From assembly GCF_001295925.1 (NCBI RefSeq), contig NZ_LJHQ01000044.1:1-48435 (forward strand): 48,435 nucleotides of DNA. The letters run 5' to 3'. The translations under genes were made by a program, and so were the position numbers. Positions 1 through 8,498 of the stretch are shown piece after piece. The DNA comes from Allobosea sp. AAP35 (lineage in GTDB: Bacteria; Pseudomonadota; Alphaproteobacteria; Rhizobiales; Beijerinckiaceae). The notes beneath the pieces are model-generated. The model was given only the letters and a program-made list of their open reading frames with translations, made no database searches and had not been told where the DNA came from. Position 1 is the first letter of the stretch. Every line of letters starts with the position of its first letter.

Positions 1-505
1 GCTTGGGCCCGGCAATCCGGGCCGAGCCGAGGCTCGTGATCGTCGTGGCCGCGATGCCGGCGCCGTTCTTCTGGGCCCCGCCGCCGCGCAGGGTCGTGTA
101 GGTGGCGTCGCAGGCCGGCGCATGGACGACGCCGAGGATCGGCTCGCCCTCGTCGAGCAGCGCCACGCAGACCGCCCAGTCCGGCGAGCCGCTCATATAG
201 GCGCGGGTGCCGTCGATCGGGTCGACCACCCAGACGAAGCGGCGCGACAGCCGCAAGGCGTCGTCGACGGTCTCCTCGGAGAGCCAGGCGGCCTCAGGCA
301 GCAGCACGGAGAGGCGGATGCGCAGGAAGGTGTCGACGCCGATATCGGCTTCCGTCACCGGCGAGCCACCGCTCTTCGACCAGGTTCGCGCGGCAGTCCT
401 GGCGCCGGGGCGAAACAGATCGGTGGCGATCGCGCCGGCCTCCAGGCAGCTTTCGTGGACGGCCTTGAGCAGATCCGGTGCGATGGGTAGCGAGGGCGTG
501 CTCAT
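1..505 (-). CDS. cysQ: CysQ / inositol monophosphatase family phosphatase (partial)
   Basis: Lithium-sensitive metal-dependent phosphatase; family members hydrolyse 3'-phosphoadenosine 5'-phosphate or inositol monophosphate. The first 168 residues are visible and the C-terminus lies beyond the left edge. The start is the ATG at 503-505. Residues about 51-54 read TEAD, 75-79 LSEET (metal-binding Glu pair) and 95-100 DPIDGT, the family signature with two metal-binding Asp. The KSGGSPVTEAD stretch resembles CysQ-type 3'(2'),5'-bisphosphate nucleotidases of rhizobia more than SuhB, but substrate cannot be settled from half a protein. It is transcribed away from the DUF6101 gene; the 250 bases between hold both promoters but no clear consensus boxes. 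Confidence 0.75.
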   Translation of the reverse strand, partial: MSTPSLPIAPDLLKAVHESCLEAGAIATDLFRPGARTAARTWSKSGGSPVTEADIGVDTFLRIRLSVLLPEAAWLSEETVDDALRLSRRFVWVVDPIDGTRAYMSGSPDWAVCVALLDEGEPILGVVHAPACDATYTTLRGGGAQKNGAGIAATTITSLGSARIAGPK

Positions 506-755
506 GGGTTTTCCGTACGAATGGCGCCGTCGCGCTTCAAGCCGAAAATGCGCCCGCGCACCGAAAGATTCCATCAAGCATCATGCATGAAACAGGCCAT
601 TGGAGGCATAGAACGGGGCGAAACACGCTCCTTTAACCCAAACGCTTAAGTGCTCGGAGAGGCCTGGGACGCAACCTCACCTGGCAAGCACGAGAGCCCC
701 GAACCTCACAGAGGGCTCCGATGCCGCAGGGATTACAGCAGAGGCGTTTGAACCC

Positions 756-1277
756 ATGGCCAGAGTCACCACAGCCGTCGGGGAGTTCGGTTTCAGGCCG
801 GACCTCCCCGGCTGCGCCAGCGATCCGACGATCGTTGCCCGCAACCCGATGCCGGCCCAGCCCGACGCGCCGCGCATCGAGCGGATCGGCTCGGTGCGCA
901 TCCTGCGCGGCGCCACCGGCTGGCGTGGCATTGCGCTGCGGCTGGCCAACGCGACCGGCAGCGACGAGGTCTTCCAGCTTGCGCTGACGGCTGGCGATGG
1001 TCGTTCGATCACGATTGCGACGGTGGACCAAGACGATGCCGTGGCGCTGTGGCGCGATTGCGGCCGGGCGAGCGGCATGCCGCTTTTGCTGGAAACCAGC
1101 GACGGCGAAATCTCCGCGCCCTTCCCGCAGATCGGCCCGCTCGCTCTGGGCCCGATCCGGGTTCGCCGCCGGCATGCCTTCCTGAACGGCCGCCGCCCGC
1201 GCTTCCTCGTCCGCCGCAAGACCGGCAAGCTGGCCGAACGCCCGGTCGTGGTCGGCGGCGACCGGCTGACCGACTGA
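756..1277 (+). CDS. DUF6101 family protein
   Basis: A 173-residue protein of the uncharacterised DUF6101 family, which in Hyphomicrobiales commonly sits beside ubiA, as here. No signal peptide or membrane segment is seen. The N-terminal 35 residues are variable and proline-rich; from about residue 40 there is a beta-rich body (IGSVRILRG...GIALRLANAT), and the C-terminus is Arg-rich around RVRRRHAFLNGRRPRFLVRRKTG, written here only as a general feature of basic charge. The gene converges on ubiA, with stops 7 bases apart, so the pair may share a transcription end. Function is unknown; identification is by sequence character and neighbourhood. Confidence 0.8.
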   Translation: MARVTTAVGEFGFRPDLPGCASDPTIVARNPMPAQPDAPRIERIGSVRILRGATGWRGIALRLANATGSDEVFQLALTAGDGRSITIATVDQDDAVALWRDCGRASGMPLLLETSDGEISAPFPQIGPLALGPIRVRRRHAFLNGRRPRFLVRRKTGKLAERPVVVGGDRLTD

Positions 1278-1284
1278 GTCGGCC

Positions 1285-2265
1285 CTAGATCGAGGTCAGC
1301 GAGCGGGCGAGCGCATCGAGCGCAAACCCCGCCGCCAGCAGCAGACCGGCATGCCAGTTCGAGCGGAAAAGGGAGAGCGCGACCTGCGCGCTCGCCCCCT
1401 TCAGCTTCGAGACCTGCCAGCCGAGATGGCCCGCGAAAGCGGCGACGCCCGCAAAGGCGACCGGCCCGCCGCCCGCGCTCCAGGCGGCGAGCCCGGCGAG
1501 CACGACCGCGAGCGCGAAACACGCGGCGATCGCCTCGCGGCCATGCTCGCCGAAATAGCGCGCGCTCGATTTGATGCCGGCGATGACGTCGTCCTCGATG
1601 TCCTGCATCGCGTAGATCGTGTCGTAGCCGACCGTCCAGACGATCGCGGCGGCGTAGATCAGATAGGCCGGTGCCGAAAGCGAGCCGAACACCGCGCTCC
1701 ATCCGAGCAGCCCGCCCCAGGAGAAGGCGAGCCCCAGCACGAATTGTGGCATCTGCGTGATCCGCTTCATGAACGGATAGACCGCCACGATCGCCAGCGA
1801 GGCGATGCCGGCCGCGATGGTGAAGGCGTTGAACTGCAGCAGCACCACGAACCCGACCAGCGACAACGCAACCATGAACACGGCTGCCGCCTTGGTCGTG
1901 ATCTGGCCCGAGGGCAGGGGGCGCCCGCGTGTGCGCGCCACCTGCGCGTCGAGCTTGCGGTCGATGATGTCGTTGAAGGTGCAGCCTGCGCCCCGCATCA
2001 CCACCGCGCCGATCAGGAACAGCAGACAATGCCAGGGATCGGGAAAGGGCTGCCCGTCCGCGATCGCCGCCAGCCCCGCCGCCCACCAGCACGGCAGCAG
2101 CAGAAGCTGCCAGCCGATCGGCCGTTCGATCCGTGCGAGCTTGAGATAGGGCCGCAGGCGGCGTGGCGCGCGCGTGTCGACCCAGTGACCGGTCAGCGCA
2201 TCGGGCAGGGGCGCGTCGGACCCCGGCGGGTGCGGCAGGGGCGCGCCAGGCGTCGGAATCGGCAT
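1285..2265 (-). CDS. ubiA: 4-hydroxybenzoate octaprenyltransferase UbiA
   Basis: Integral membrane prenyltransferase that attaches the polyprenyl tail to 4-hydroxybenzoate, an early committed step in ubiquinone synthesis, matching the aerobic respiratory genes elsewhere in the window. The 326-residue length suits the family, with a slightly long N-terminal tail of about 35 residues. The first Asp-rich motif NDIIDRKLD lies at residues 98-106 followed by ARTRGRPLPSG; the second is YDTIYAMQDIEDD. Multiple hydrophobic helices follow. The small exported protein gene lies 19 bases upstream on the same strand and may be cotranscribed. Confidence 0.95.
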   Translation of the reverse strand: MPIPTPGAPLPHPPGSDAPLPDALTGHWVDTRAPRRLRPYLKLARIERPIGWQLLLLPCWWAAGLAAIADGQPFPDPWHCLLFLIGAVVMRGAGCTFNDIIDRKLDAQVARTRGRPLPSGQITTKAAAVFMVALSLVGFVVLLQFNAFTIAAGIASLAIVAVYPFMKRITQMPQFVLGLAFSWGGLLGWSAVFGSLSAPAYLIYAAAIVWTVGYDTIYAMQDIEDDVIAGIKSSARYFGEHGREAIAACFALAVVLAGLAAWSAGGGPVAFAGVAAFAGHLGWQVSKLKGASAQVALSLFRSNWHAGLLLAAGFALDALARSLTSI

Positions 2266-2284
2266 GGCGATCCCGAGCGTGAGA

Positions 2285-2758
2285 TTAAAGTGCGCCCTGC
2301 GGAATGCGCATGCCGCCGCCGGTGATGGAATCGCCGCCGCCGAACGGGTTGCCGCTGCCCTGGGCCTGCTGCTGGGCCCGGCGCATCATCTCGGCCTGCT
2401 GCTTCACCGCGTTGCAGGCCTGGTTGCGAATGGTGGCGGCCTTCTGGTTGTCCGCCTTCATGCCGTCGATGAACGAGGGCGGGATCTGGCACCAGTCCTG
2501 ATTGTCGGTGGCGAATTTGACGGTGGTCGCGCCATTGCTGACCAGTTTTCCCATCGTGCTGCACGCCTGTTGCGGCGTCAGCTTGCGCTTCGACTTCTGC
2601 GCGGCGTTCAGCGAGGCAACGAGCGACTGGCGCTCCTGCAGAAGCGTCTGCATCTTCTCGCAGCCGGAGGCCTGCGCCTGAGCGGGAGCGGCATCGAGGA
2701 AAGCGGCCGTCGCAAGGCCGATCGTTGCGATCATTCCGGAAGCCAACCTACGCCGCAT
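2285..2758 (-). CDS. Small exported hypothetical protein
   Basis: 157 residues of unknown function. The N-terminus has Arg residues, a hydrophobic stretch and an AQAQA cleavage region near residue 30, a typical Sec signal peptide, so the mature protein is likely periplasmic. Mature residues contain four Cys (in SGCEKM, QACSTM, DWCQIPP and QACNAV), which could form two disulfides, and a Gln/Met-rich helix. The tail GSGNPFGGGDSITGGGM is Gly-rich and probably flexible. Similar short exported proteins occur in Hyphomicrobiales but I recognise no characterised member. It is upstream of ubiA on the same strand and divergent from rsmE. Confidence 0.7.
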   Translation of the reverse strand: MRRRLASGMIATIGLATAAFLDAAPAQAQASGCEKMQTLLQERQSLVASLNAAQKSKRKLTPQQACSTMGKLVSNGATTVKFATDNQDWCQIPPSFIDGMKADNQKAATIRNQACNAVKQQAEMMRRAQQQAQGSGNPFGGGDSITGGGMRIPQGAL

Positions 2759-2998
2759 TTTGATGTCGCTCCGACTGGTCTGCGCGGGCGCCGCGCCCCT
2801 CGCGATTTCCTTAACAGCAAGGTCGTGCTAGCGCCAAGAACCATTGCAGGTCCACCGACCATTGCAAATCGGCGTCGCGATCACCCGTCATACGCTGCTG
2901 AGGTGGTGTGGATAACCCCGGATTGTGGCGGTTTTCGCGCATGGCGATACCACCGGGCCTCGGATACCGGGCGGGGGCATGAAGGAGATGTTGAATCG

Positions 2999-3745
2999 AT
3001 GTCGTTGCCCGATTTTGCCCGCTATCGCCTCTGCCTCGCGCATGATCTCGCAGCCGGCGCGCGGCTACCCCTGGAACGCGAGCAGGCGAATTATCTGATC
3101 AGCGTCCTGCGGATGAAGCAGGACGACACCGTGCTGGTCTTCAACGGGCGCGATGGCGAGTGGCTGGCCGCGATCACCGTCGAGGGCCGCAAGCAGGCGA
3201 GCCTGACACTGGTCAAACAGACGCGCACCCAGCCGCCCGCGCCTGATCTGCATTATCTGTTCGCGCCGCTGAAGCACGCCAGGCTCGACTATATCGCCCA
3301 GAAGGCCGTCGAGATGGGGGCGGGAATCATCCAGCCCGTGCTGACGCGCCGCACCCAGGTGGCACGGCTGAATTTCGACCGGATGCGGGCCAATGCCATC
3401 GAGGCTGCCGAGCAATGCGGCATCCTGTCCTTGCCCGAGATCCGCAGCGAGCAGACGCTGGATGCCGCGCTGGATGCGCTCGATCCGCAGCGCCTGCTGA
3501 TCTTCTGCGACGAGGCCATGGCGCAGGAGAGCCCGCTGGCGGCGCTCTCGCGGGCGACGCCGGGGCCGCTTGCCGTGCTGATCGGCCCCGAAGGCGGCTT
3601 CGACGACGCCGAGCGCAGCCGCATCCTCGCCAGACCGGGAACCCTGGCGATCTCACTGGGTCCGCGCATCCTGCGGGCGGATACGGCGGCCGTCGCCGCG
3701 CTGGCGCTGGTCCAGGCCGTGCTCGGCGATTGGCCGAGGGGCTAA
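2999..3745 (+). CDS. rsmE: 16S rRNA (uracil-1498-N3)-methyltransferase RsmE
   Basis: Methylates N3 of U1498 in 16S rRNA with S-adenosylmethionine; a SPOUT-class trefoil-knot enzyme. The 248-residue length is normal. An N-terminal PUA-like RNA-binding part (residues 1-75, with HVLRM-like YLISVLRM) precedes the knot, which carries KAVEMG at 102-107, GPEGGF at 196-201 and LGPRILRADTA at 220-230, the SAM-binding signature. The start is the ATG at 2999 with AGGAG at 2983-2987; the reading frame is open further upstream but that part has no family similarity. In many alphaproteobacteria rsmE precedes gshA; here a YbdK-like ligase lies between them. Confidence 0.95.
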   Translation: MSLPDFARYRLCLAHDLAAGARLPLEREQANYLISVLRMKQDDTVLVFNGRDGEWLAAITVEGRKQASLTLVKQTRTQPPAPDLHYLFAPLKHARLDYIAQKAVEMGAGIIQPVLTRRTQVARLNFDRMRANAIEAAEQCGILSLPEIRSEQTLDAALDALDPQRLLIFCDEAMAQESPLAALSRATPGPLAVLIGPEGGFDDAERSRILARPGTLAISLGPRILRADTAAVAALALVQAVLGDWPRG

Positions 3746-3914
3746 AGCCACGCAAACGGCGGAACGTGCCGTCGTCTGGGACGTTGCCCCGACGTGCCGG
3801 GGGACGCATTCTCGACTCAATGCAGAGCAGTCTGGCGCGCGGCCTTTTCAGGCTATCGTGCCGGCCTCTCATCGCCAGCACGTCCGTAGCGACCGTGCCG
3901 ACGAGGATGACGCC

Positions 3915-5084
3915 ATGAACCAAGCCTGCCGCTTCGGTATCGAGGAAGAGTATTTCCTGTCGGATGCCAACACCCGGGGGATCGTCCGCAAGGTCTCGCC
4001 CGCCTTCATCAGGGCGGCCCAGCAGACCTACCCCGACGAGGTCCAGCGCGAGATGCTGCAGTCGCAGATCGAGGTGGCGACGCCAGTCTGCGAGACGATG
4101 GCGCAGGCGCGAGCCTCGCTGACGACCTTGCGAACCGGGCTTGCGGGCCTTGCCCTCGAACACGAGATGCTGCTGCTCGCCTGCGGCACGCATCCCAGTG
4201 CGGCCTGGGCGCGCCAGCGGACCACCGACGCCTCGCGCTACGATGGGCTGATGCGCGATCTGCAGATGATCGGCAGCCGCAACCAGATCTGCGGGCTGCA
4301 TGTCCATGTCGAGGTCGAAGACGAGGACACGCGCATCGCCCTGATGGCGCGCATCATGCCGTTCCTGCCGCTGCTGCTGGCGCTTTCGACCTCCTCGCCC
4401 TTCTGGCAGGGCCTGCGCACCGGGCTGATGGGCTACAGGCTCGCCGCCCATGGCGAGTTGCCGCGCACCGGCCTGCCCGAATTGTTCATCGATCCCGCCG
4501 ATTATCGCTCTTATCTGGACACCATGGTCGCAGCCGGGGCGATTCGGGACGGCAGCTATATCTGGTGGGCGGTCCGCCCCTCCGACAAGCACCCGACGCT
4601 GGAACTGCGGATCGCCGACAGTTGCACCCGCCTCGACGACACGCTCGCCATTGCCGCGCTCTATCGCTGCCTGGTCCACCACCTGCTGCGCAGGCCCGAC
4701 CTCAATGCCGACCTCACGCCGGCGACGCGCGGCATCGCCGCTGAAAATCTCTGGCGGGCCCAGCGCTATGGCATTCATGGCGGCCTGATCCATGCCGAAA
4801 GCCGCAGCATGCGCAGCGTGCCCGACATCCTCGATGATCTCGTCGAGCAACTCGCCGAGGATGCCACCGCGCTCGGCTGCCAAGCCGATCTGGCCGCCTG
4901 CCGGGACATCGCCGCGACGGGCACCAGCGCCGATGTCCAGCTCGCGGTCTATGAGGAAGCGCGTGGGCGTGCGGGCGGGCAGGCGGCGGGCCTGGCCGCC
5001 GTCGTCGATTGGATCGCGTCCGAAACCCGGCTCGACCGGTCCGGCTGGGCGCGCGACGAGAGGCGCGGCGGCAACGCGGCTTGA
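3915..5084 (+). CDS. Carboxylate-amine ligase, YbdK / GCS2 family
   Basis: ATP-dependent ligase of the glutamate-cysteine ligase type 2 superfamily; E. coli YbdK has weak gamma-glutamylcysteine ligase activity but the natural substrate of most members is unknown. The 389-residue length and the motif FGIEEEYFL at residues 7-15 fit; other family blocks are SQIEVATPVCET, CGTHPSA, CGLHVHVEV and the active-site-like YIWWAVRPSDKHPTLELRI region. The start is the ATG at 3915 preceded by GAGGA. It lies between rsmE and gshA, 177 bases before gshA, so two members of the same superfamily are adjacent. A gamma-glutamyl or other amide-forming reaction is inferred. Confidence 0.85.
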   Translation: MNQACRFGIEEEYFLSDANTRGIVRKVSPAFIRAAQQTYPDEVQREMLQSQIEVATPVCETMAQARASLTTLRTGLAGLALEHEMLLLACGTHPSAAWARQRTTDASRYDGLMRDLQMIGSRNQICGLHVHVEVEDEDTRIALMARIMPFLPLLLALSTSSPFWQGLRTGLMGYRLAAHGELPRTGLPELFIDPADYRSYLDTMVAAGAIRDGSYIWWAVRPSDKHPTLELRIADSCTRLDDTLAIAALYRCLVHHLLRRPDLNADLTPATRGIAAENLWRAQRYGIHGGLIHAESRSMRSVPDILDDLVEQLAEDATALGCQADLAACRDIAATGTSADVQLAVYEEARGRAGGQAAGLAAVVDWIASETRLDRSGWARDERRGGNAA

Positions 5085-5261
5085 TCGGCGGATGGTCAGG
5101 CCTGCATCGGCTGCTCGGCAATGGCCCGCCAACGCGCAGCACAGGTCGTTGTCGAGCGTTCGCGGGTCGCCTATGTCTGGCACATCTCGAGCCTAATCCG
5201 CCGTGCTTGTTTCGGGCGCGGATGGGAGCCTGGCCGTCTTTGTTGTTCTGCCGGAGCGCCC

Positions 5262-6659
5262 ATGGCCCGCGATGTGTCCGATTCGACCCCGGTCGGTTCC
5301 AAGGACGAACTGATGTCCTGGATCGCTGCCGGCGAGAAGCCGCCTTCGGCGTTCCGCCTCGGCACCGAGCACGAGAAGTTTCCGTTCTATCGCGACGATC
5401 TTGAGCCGGTTCCCTATGAGGGGCGCCCGGCTGCCGAGGGTCGCCCGGCCGCCGGCGGCATCCGCCATCTGCTCGAAGGCATGCAGGCGAAGCTGGGCTG
5501 GGAGCCGATCATCGATGCGGGGCATGTCATCGGGCTGGCTGGGCCCGATGGCGGCGGCGCGATCTCGCTGGAGCCGGGTGGCCAGTTCGAGCTCTCGGGC
5601 GCCCCTGTCGAGACCCTGCACCAGACCGCAGCCGAACTCGCAGGCCACCTCGCGGATGCGACGGCGGTCGCGCGGGAGCATGGCATCGGCTTCGTCTCGC
5701 TCGGCCATTCGCCGCTCTGGACGCGGGCCCAGACGCCGATGATGCCCAAGAGCCGCTACAAGATCATGGCCGACTATATGCCGAAAGTCGGCACGCGCGG
5801 CCTCGACATGATGTTTCGCACCTGCACGGTGCAGGTGAATCTCGATTTCGCCACCGAGGCCGACATGGTGCGGAAGCTCAGGGTCTCGCTGGCCCTGCAG
5901 CCCCTGGCCACCGCGCTCTTTGCCGCCTCGCCCTTCACCGAAGGCAAGCTCAACGGCTTCCAGTCGATGCGTTCGGAAATCTGGCGCGACACCGACAAGG
6001 CGCGCTCGGGCATGCTCGCCTTCGCCTTCGACGAGGCGATGTCCTATGAAGCCTATGTCGATTGGGCCCTCGACGTGCCGCTCTATTTCGTCAAGCGCGG
6101 CGATACCTATCACGACGTCGCCGGGGCCTCCTTCCGCGATCTGATGGCGGGAAACCTGGCGCAGTTGCCGGGCGAGACAGCGACGATTTCCGACTGGGCG
6201 AACCATCTCGGCACGCTGTTCCCCGAGGTCCGGCTCAAGCGCTTCCTGGAAATGCGCGGTGCCGATGCCGGCCCGCCCGCGATGCTGAACGCGCTGCCGG
6301 CCTTCTGGGTCGGTTTGCTCTACGACCCCTCGGCGCTCGATGCGGCCTGGGATCTGGTCAAGGGCTGGAGCGAGGAGGAGCGCCAGTCGTTGCGCGACGC
6401 CGTTCCAAGGCAGGGACTTGCCGCGACGGTGGCCGGGCGCAACCTGCGCGACATCGCCCGTGATGTGCTGGCCTTGGCACGCACCGGTCTGGTGCGCCGC
6501 GCGCACCGCAACGAGGCGGGCGCCGATGAAGCGGCGTTCCTCGATCCGCTCGACGCGATCGTCGCCAACGACCGGACGCTGGCGCAGCAACTCGTCGCGC
6601 GCTTTGACGGCACCTGGGGCGGGCGGATCGCGCCGCTGTTTGCTGAATTCGCGCTGTAG
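5262..6659 (+). CDS. gshA: Glutamate--cysteine ligase GshA
   Basis: Catalyses the first, rate-limiting step of glutathione synthesis: ATP-dependent joining of glutamate gamma-carboxyl to cysteine. At 465 residues it is the alphaproteobacterial/plant-type enzyme rather than the E. coli type. Visible blocks include FRLGTEHEKFPF near residue 28, GQFELSGAP, SLGHSPLW, KSRYKIMADYMPKVG and RTCTVQVNLDF, all typical of this class. The ATG at 5262 is chosen because GGAG lies 6 bases upstream and the family N-terminus matches; the frame is open to 5121. A variant insertion, GRPAAEGRPAAGG, occurs near residue 55. Confidence 0.95.
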   Translation: MARDVSDSTPVGSKDELMSWIAAGEKPPSAFRLGTEHEKFPFYRDDLEPVPYEGRPAAEGRPAAGGIRHLLEGMQAKLGWEPIIDAGHVIGLAGPDGGGAISLEPGGQFELSGAPVETLHQTAAELAGHLADATAVAREHGIGFVSLGHSPLWTRAQTPMMPKSRYKIMADYMPKVGTRGLDMMFRTCTVQVNLDFATEADMVRKLRVSLALQPLATALFAASPFTEGKLNGFQSMRSEIWRDTDKARSGMLAFAFDEAMSYEAYVDWALDVPLYFVKRGDTYHDVAGASFRDLMAGNLAQLPGETATISDWANHLGTLFPEVRLKRFLEMRGADAGPPAMLNALPAFWVGLLYDPSALDAAWDLVKGWSEEERQSLRDAVPRQGLAATVAGRNLRDIARDVLALARTGLVRRAHRNEAGADEAAFLDPLDAIVANDRTLAQQLVARFDGTWGGRIAPLFAEFAL

Positions 6660-6745
6660 CAGGCCGGGGCAAAATGCAGAATCGGGAAGGATCAGCGCGA
6701 TCGCATTAACGATTTGGCGGAACTTTCGCTTTATCGTCTCTCATC

Positions 6746-6919
6746 ATGCGCAAATTCGCCGCCCTTGTCGAAAATTTTGTCCGCGACCAACGGGGCGCGA
6801 CGGCAATCGAGTACACCTTCATCGCCGCGTTGATGTCCGTCGCGACGATCGCGGCCATGCGCCAGATCGGCCTCAGCGTGAACGATTTGACCAGCGGCGT
6901 GATGGCTGGCCTCAAATAA
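6746..6919 (+). CDS. Flp family type IVb pilin
   Basis: A 57-residue prepilin of the Flp/Fap class, subunit of tight-adherence pili. The sequence begins MRKFAALVENFVRDQRG, then ATAIEY: the prepilin peptidase cleavage site is after Gly17, with Glu at +5 and Tyr at +6 as in all Flp pilins. A hydrophobic helix (TFIAALMSVATIAAM) follows. No tad/cpa assembly genes are nearby, so it is an orphan pilin locus. No good Shine-Dalgarno sequence is visible before the ATG. It converges on the LysR gene with a 35-base gap. Confidence 0.88.
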   Translation: MRKFAALVENFVRDQRGATAIEYTFIAALMSVATIAAMRQIGLSVNDLTSGVMAGLK

Positions 6920-6954
6920 ATCGCGCCGCCACCAGCGTCCGTCGGCTCGCGCCG

Positions 6955-7836
6955 TTATTCCGCCGCCGCCTTGAAGCTCGCCAGATTGTCCAGCGACTGG
7001 ATGATGTGCTCGGCCAGCGCATTCGACAGCACCGACGGGTCGAACCGCGTCCGCAGCAGACCGATCTTGCATGAGGGCAGCGCCGCATAACCCTCGGACG
7101 GCCCCAGGATCCGCATGCCGGGCCTGACCGCGCTTTCCGGTAGCACCGAGACGGCGAGCCCCGCGATCACGGCCGCGCCGACCGCAGTCGAGTTCCAGCT
7201 CGCATAAAGCACGCGGAAACGCCTCCCCTTGCTCTCGAGCGAATCGACCGCCGCCTGGCGCCAGTTGCAGTTGGGCCGGCCCAGCGCCAGCGGCAGCGGG
7301 TCTTCCTCATGCACGGCATGGCGCGCCGAAGTCACCCAGAGCAAGGGCTCGATCCGGATGATCTCGCCCTGCCCGCGGCTTTCGACATGGGTGATGATGG
7401 CCAGGTCGATGTCGCCGGTGGCGATCCGTTCGGCCAGCATCGGCGTCGGCTCGCAAACGACCGTTACTTCGGCACGCGGGTTGGAGCGGGCGAAGCGGGC
7501 GAGAATCTCCGGCAGATAGCGATCGGCATAATCATCGGGCACGCCGAGCCGGATGCGCCCCTTGAGGTCGGCATCGGTGAAGCTAGCGACGCATTCGAGG
7601 TTGAGCCGCACGATCCGCCGCGCATAGTCGAGCAGCCTTTCGCCATCCTCGGTCAGCTTGGCGTGGCGCCCGTCACGGCCGAACAGCGGCCGGCCGACGC
7701 GTTCTTCCAGCCGCTTCATCTGCATCGAAACCGCCGACTGCGTCTTGAAGACGATCTCGGCGGCACGGGTAAACGAGCCGGTGTCGGCAATGGCGACGAA
7801 GGTCTTCAACTGGTCGGCGTCGAGCACATGCGCCAT
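6955..7836 (-). CDS. LysR family transcriptional regulator
   Basis: Winged-helix DNA-binding regulator of 293 residues. Residues about 5-64 form the LysR helix-turn-helix (TFVAIADTGSFTRAAE, then KTQSAVSMQMKRLEE); from about residue 85 the periplasmic-binding-protein-like effector domain begins (GRIRLGVPDDYADRYLP). I prefer the ATG at 7834-7836, preceded by AGAGG, over starts 24-27 bases upstream that lack a ribosome site. The gene is divergent from the DUF1127 gene across 172 bases. In Brucella the LysR regulator VtlR activates small DUF1127 genes; an equivalent role here is inferred from the arrangement, not shown. Confidence 0.92.
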   Translation of the reverse strand: MAHVLDADQLKTFVAIADTGSFTRAAEIVFKTQSAVSMQMKRLEERVGRPLFGRDGRHAKLTEDGERLLDYARRIVRLNLECVASFTDADLKGRIRLGVPDDYADRYLPEILARFARSNPRAEVTVVCEPTPMLAERIATGDIDLAIITHVESRGQGEIIRIEPLLWVTSARHAVHEEDPLPLALGRPNCNWRQAAVDSLESKGRRFRVLYASWNSTAVGAAVIAGLAVSVLPESAVRPGMRILGPSEGYAALPSCKIGLLRTRFDPSVLSNALAEHIIQSLDNLASFKAAAE

Positions 7837-8008
7837 GGCGGCCTCTTGCGATCGGATCATCAATATTCGTGGCGTCAGGCATCATAAGCATTCGTTTGGC
7901 TGATGACCAGCGCAAAGCTATCGTCTCGGCAGTCTCCAGTCCCTGCCAGCGGCGCGTCCAGGCAGGGTCGGGGGATGCCCCGTCGCTTTTGATCCACAGG
8001 AGGCCGTC

Positions 8009-8428
8009 ATGCTGCTCATGACCATCGCCACGAAGTCGCTCTCGTCCGTTTCGGCCGGTGCCACGCGCGTTGCGACCCGTGGATCGGCCGCCATCGTGTC
8101 CCTCGCGAAAGCCCTGATCCACCGCCGCGAAGTCTTGCGCCTCGGCGAACTCGACGAGCGCGGTCTCAAGGATATCGGCCTCGTCCGCTCCGATCTCGAT
8201 GGCGCGCTCGCCGTCTCCTGGCGGTCCGATCCATCCGTCATCCTGGCGCAGCGGTCGAGCGCGAGGTCCGGCGTCGCCGCGCTTCGCAGGCAGGCCGCGC
8301 TTCACCACGCAGAACTGCATCCGACCGCGCAGTCCCCTGCGGTGCAGCCCGTCGAGGCCATCCGCCAGTCAGCCCAGCCGCTGGCCGCGCAGGCCCTTAG
8401 CGCCATTCCGGTTGCGTGCAGCGCCTGA
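8009..8428 (+). CDS. DUF1127 domain protein with long C-terminal extension
   Basis: 139 residues. The DUF1127 (YjiS-like) motif is in the middle: RREVLRLGELDERGLKDIGL at about residues 39-58, a short Arg-rich helical pair found in many small proteobacterial proteins, some of which bind RNA or act in phosphate and carbon metabolism. Most family members are 45-80 residues; here an Ala/Gln-rich tail of about 60 residues follows. The ATG at 8009 has an excellent AGGAGG five bases upstream, suggesting strong translation, and a strong terminator follows at 8452. Likely target of the divergent LysR regulator. Confidence 0.85.
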   Translation: MLLMTIATKSLSSVSAGATRVATRGSAAIVSLAKALIHRREVLRLGELDERGLKDIGLVRSDLDGALAVSWRSDPSVILAQRSSARSGVAALRRQAALHHAELHPTAQSPAVQPVEAIRQSAQPLAAQALSAIPVACSA

Positions 8429-8451
8429 CCCCTTGGGGCTGCACGTTCCTC

Positions 8452-8483
8452 AGGGCGGGAGCTTCGTGCTTCCGCCCTTTTTT
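8452..8483 (+). terminator. Rho-independent terminator after DUF1127 gene
   Basis: An 11-pair stem (AGGGCGGGAGC with GCTTCCGCCCT, one G-T wobble) closes a TTCGT loop and is followed by six T at 8478-8483. It lies 24 bases after the DUF1127 stop. No T tract is present on the other strand, so it is not bidirectional. Confidence 0.92.
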
Positions 8484-8498
8484 ATGCGCGGTCACCCC

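Noticed and set aside
1351..2325. Plus-strand open frame of about 324 codons opposite ubiA
   Set aside because: Antisense shadow; ubiA motifs are unambiguous on the minus strand.
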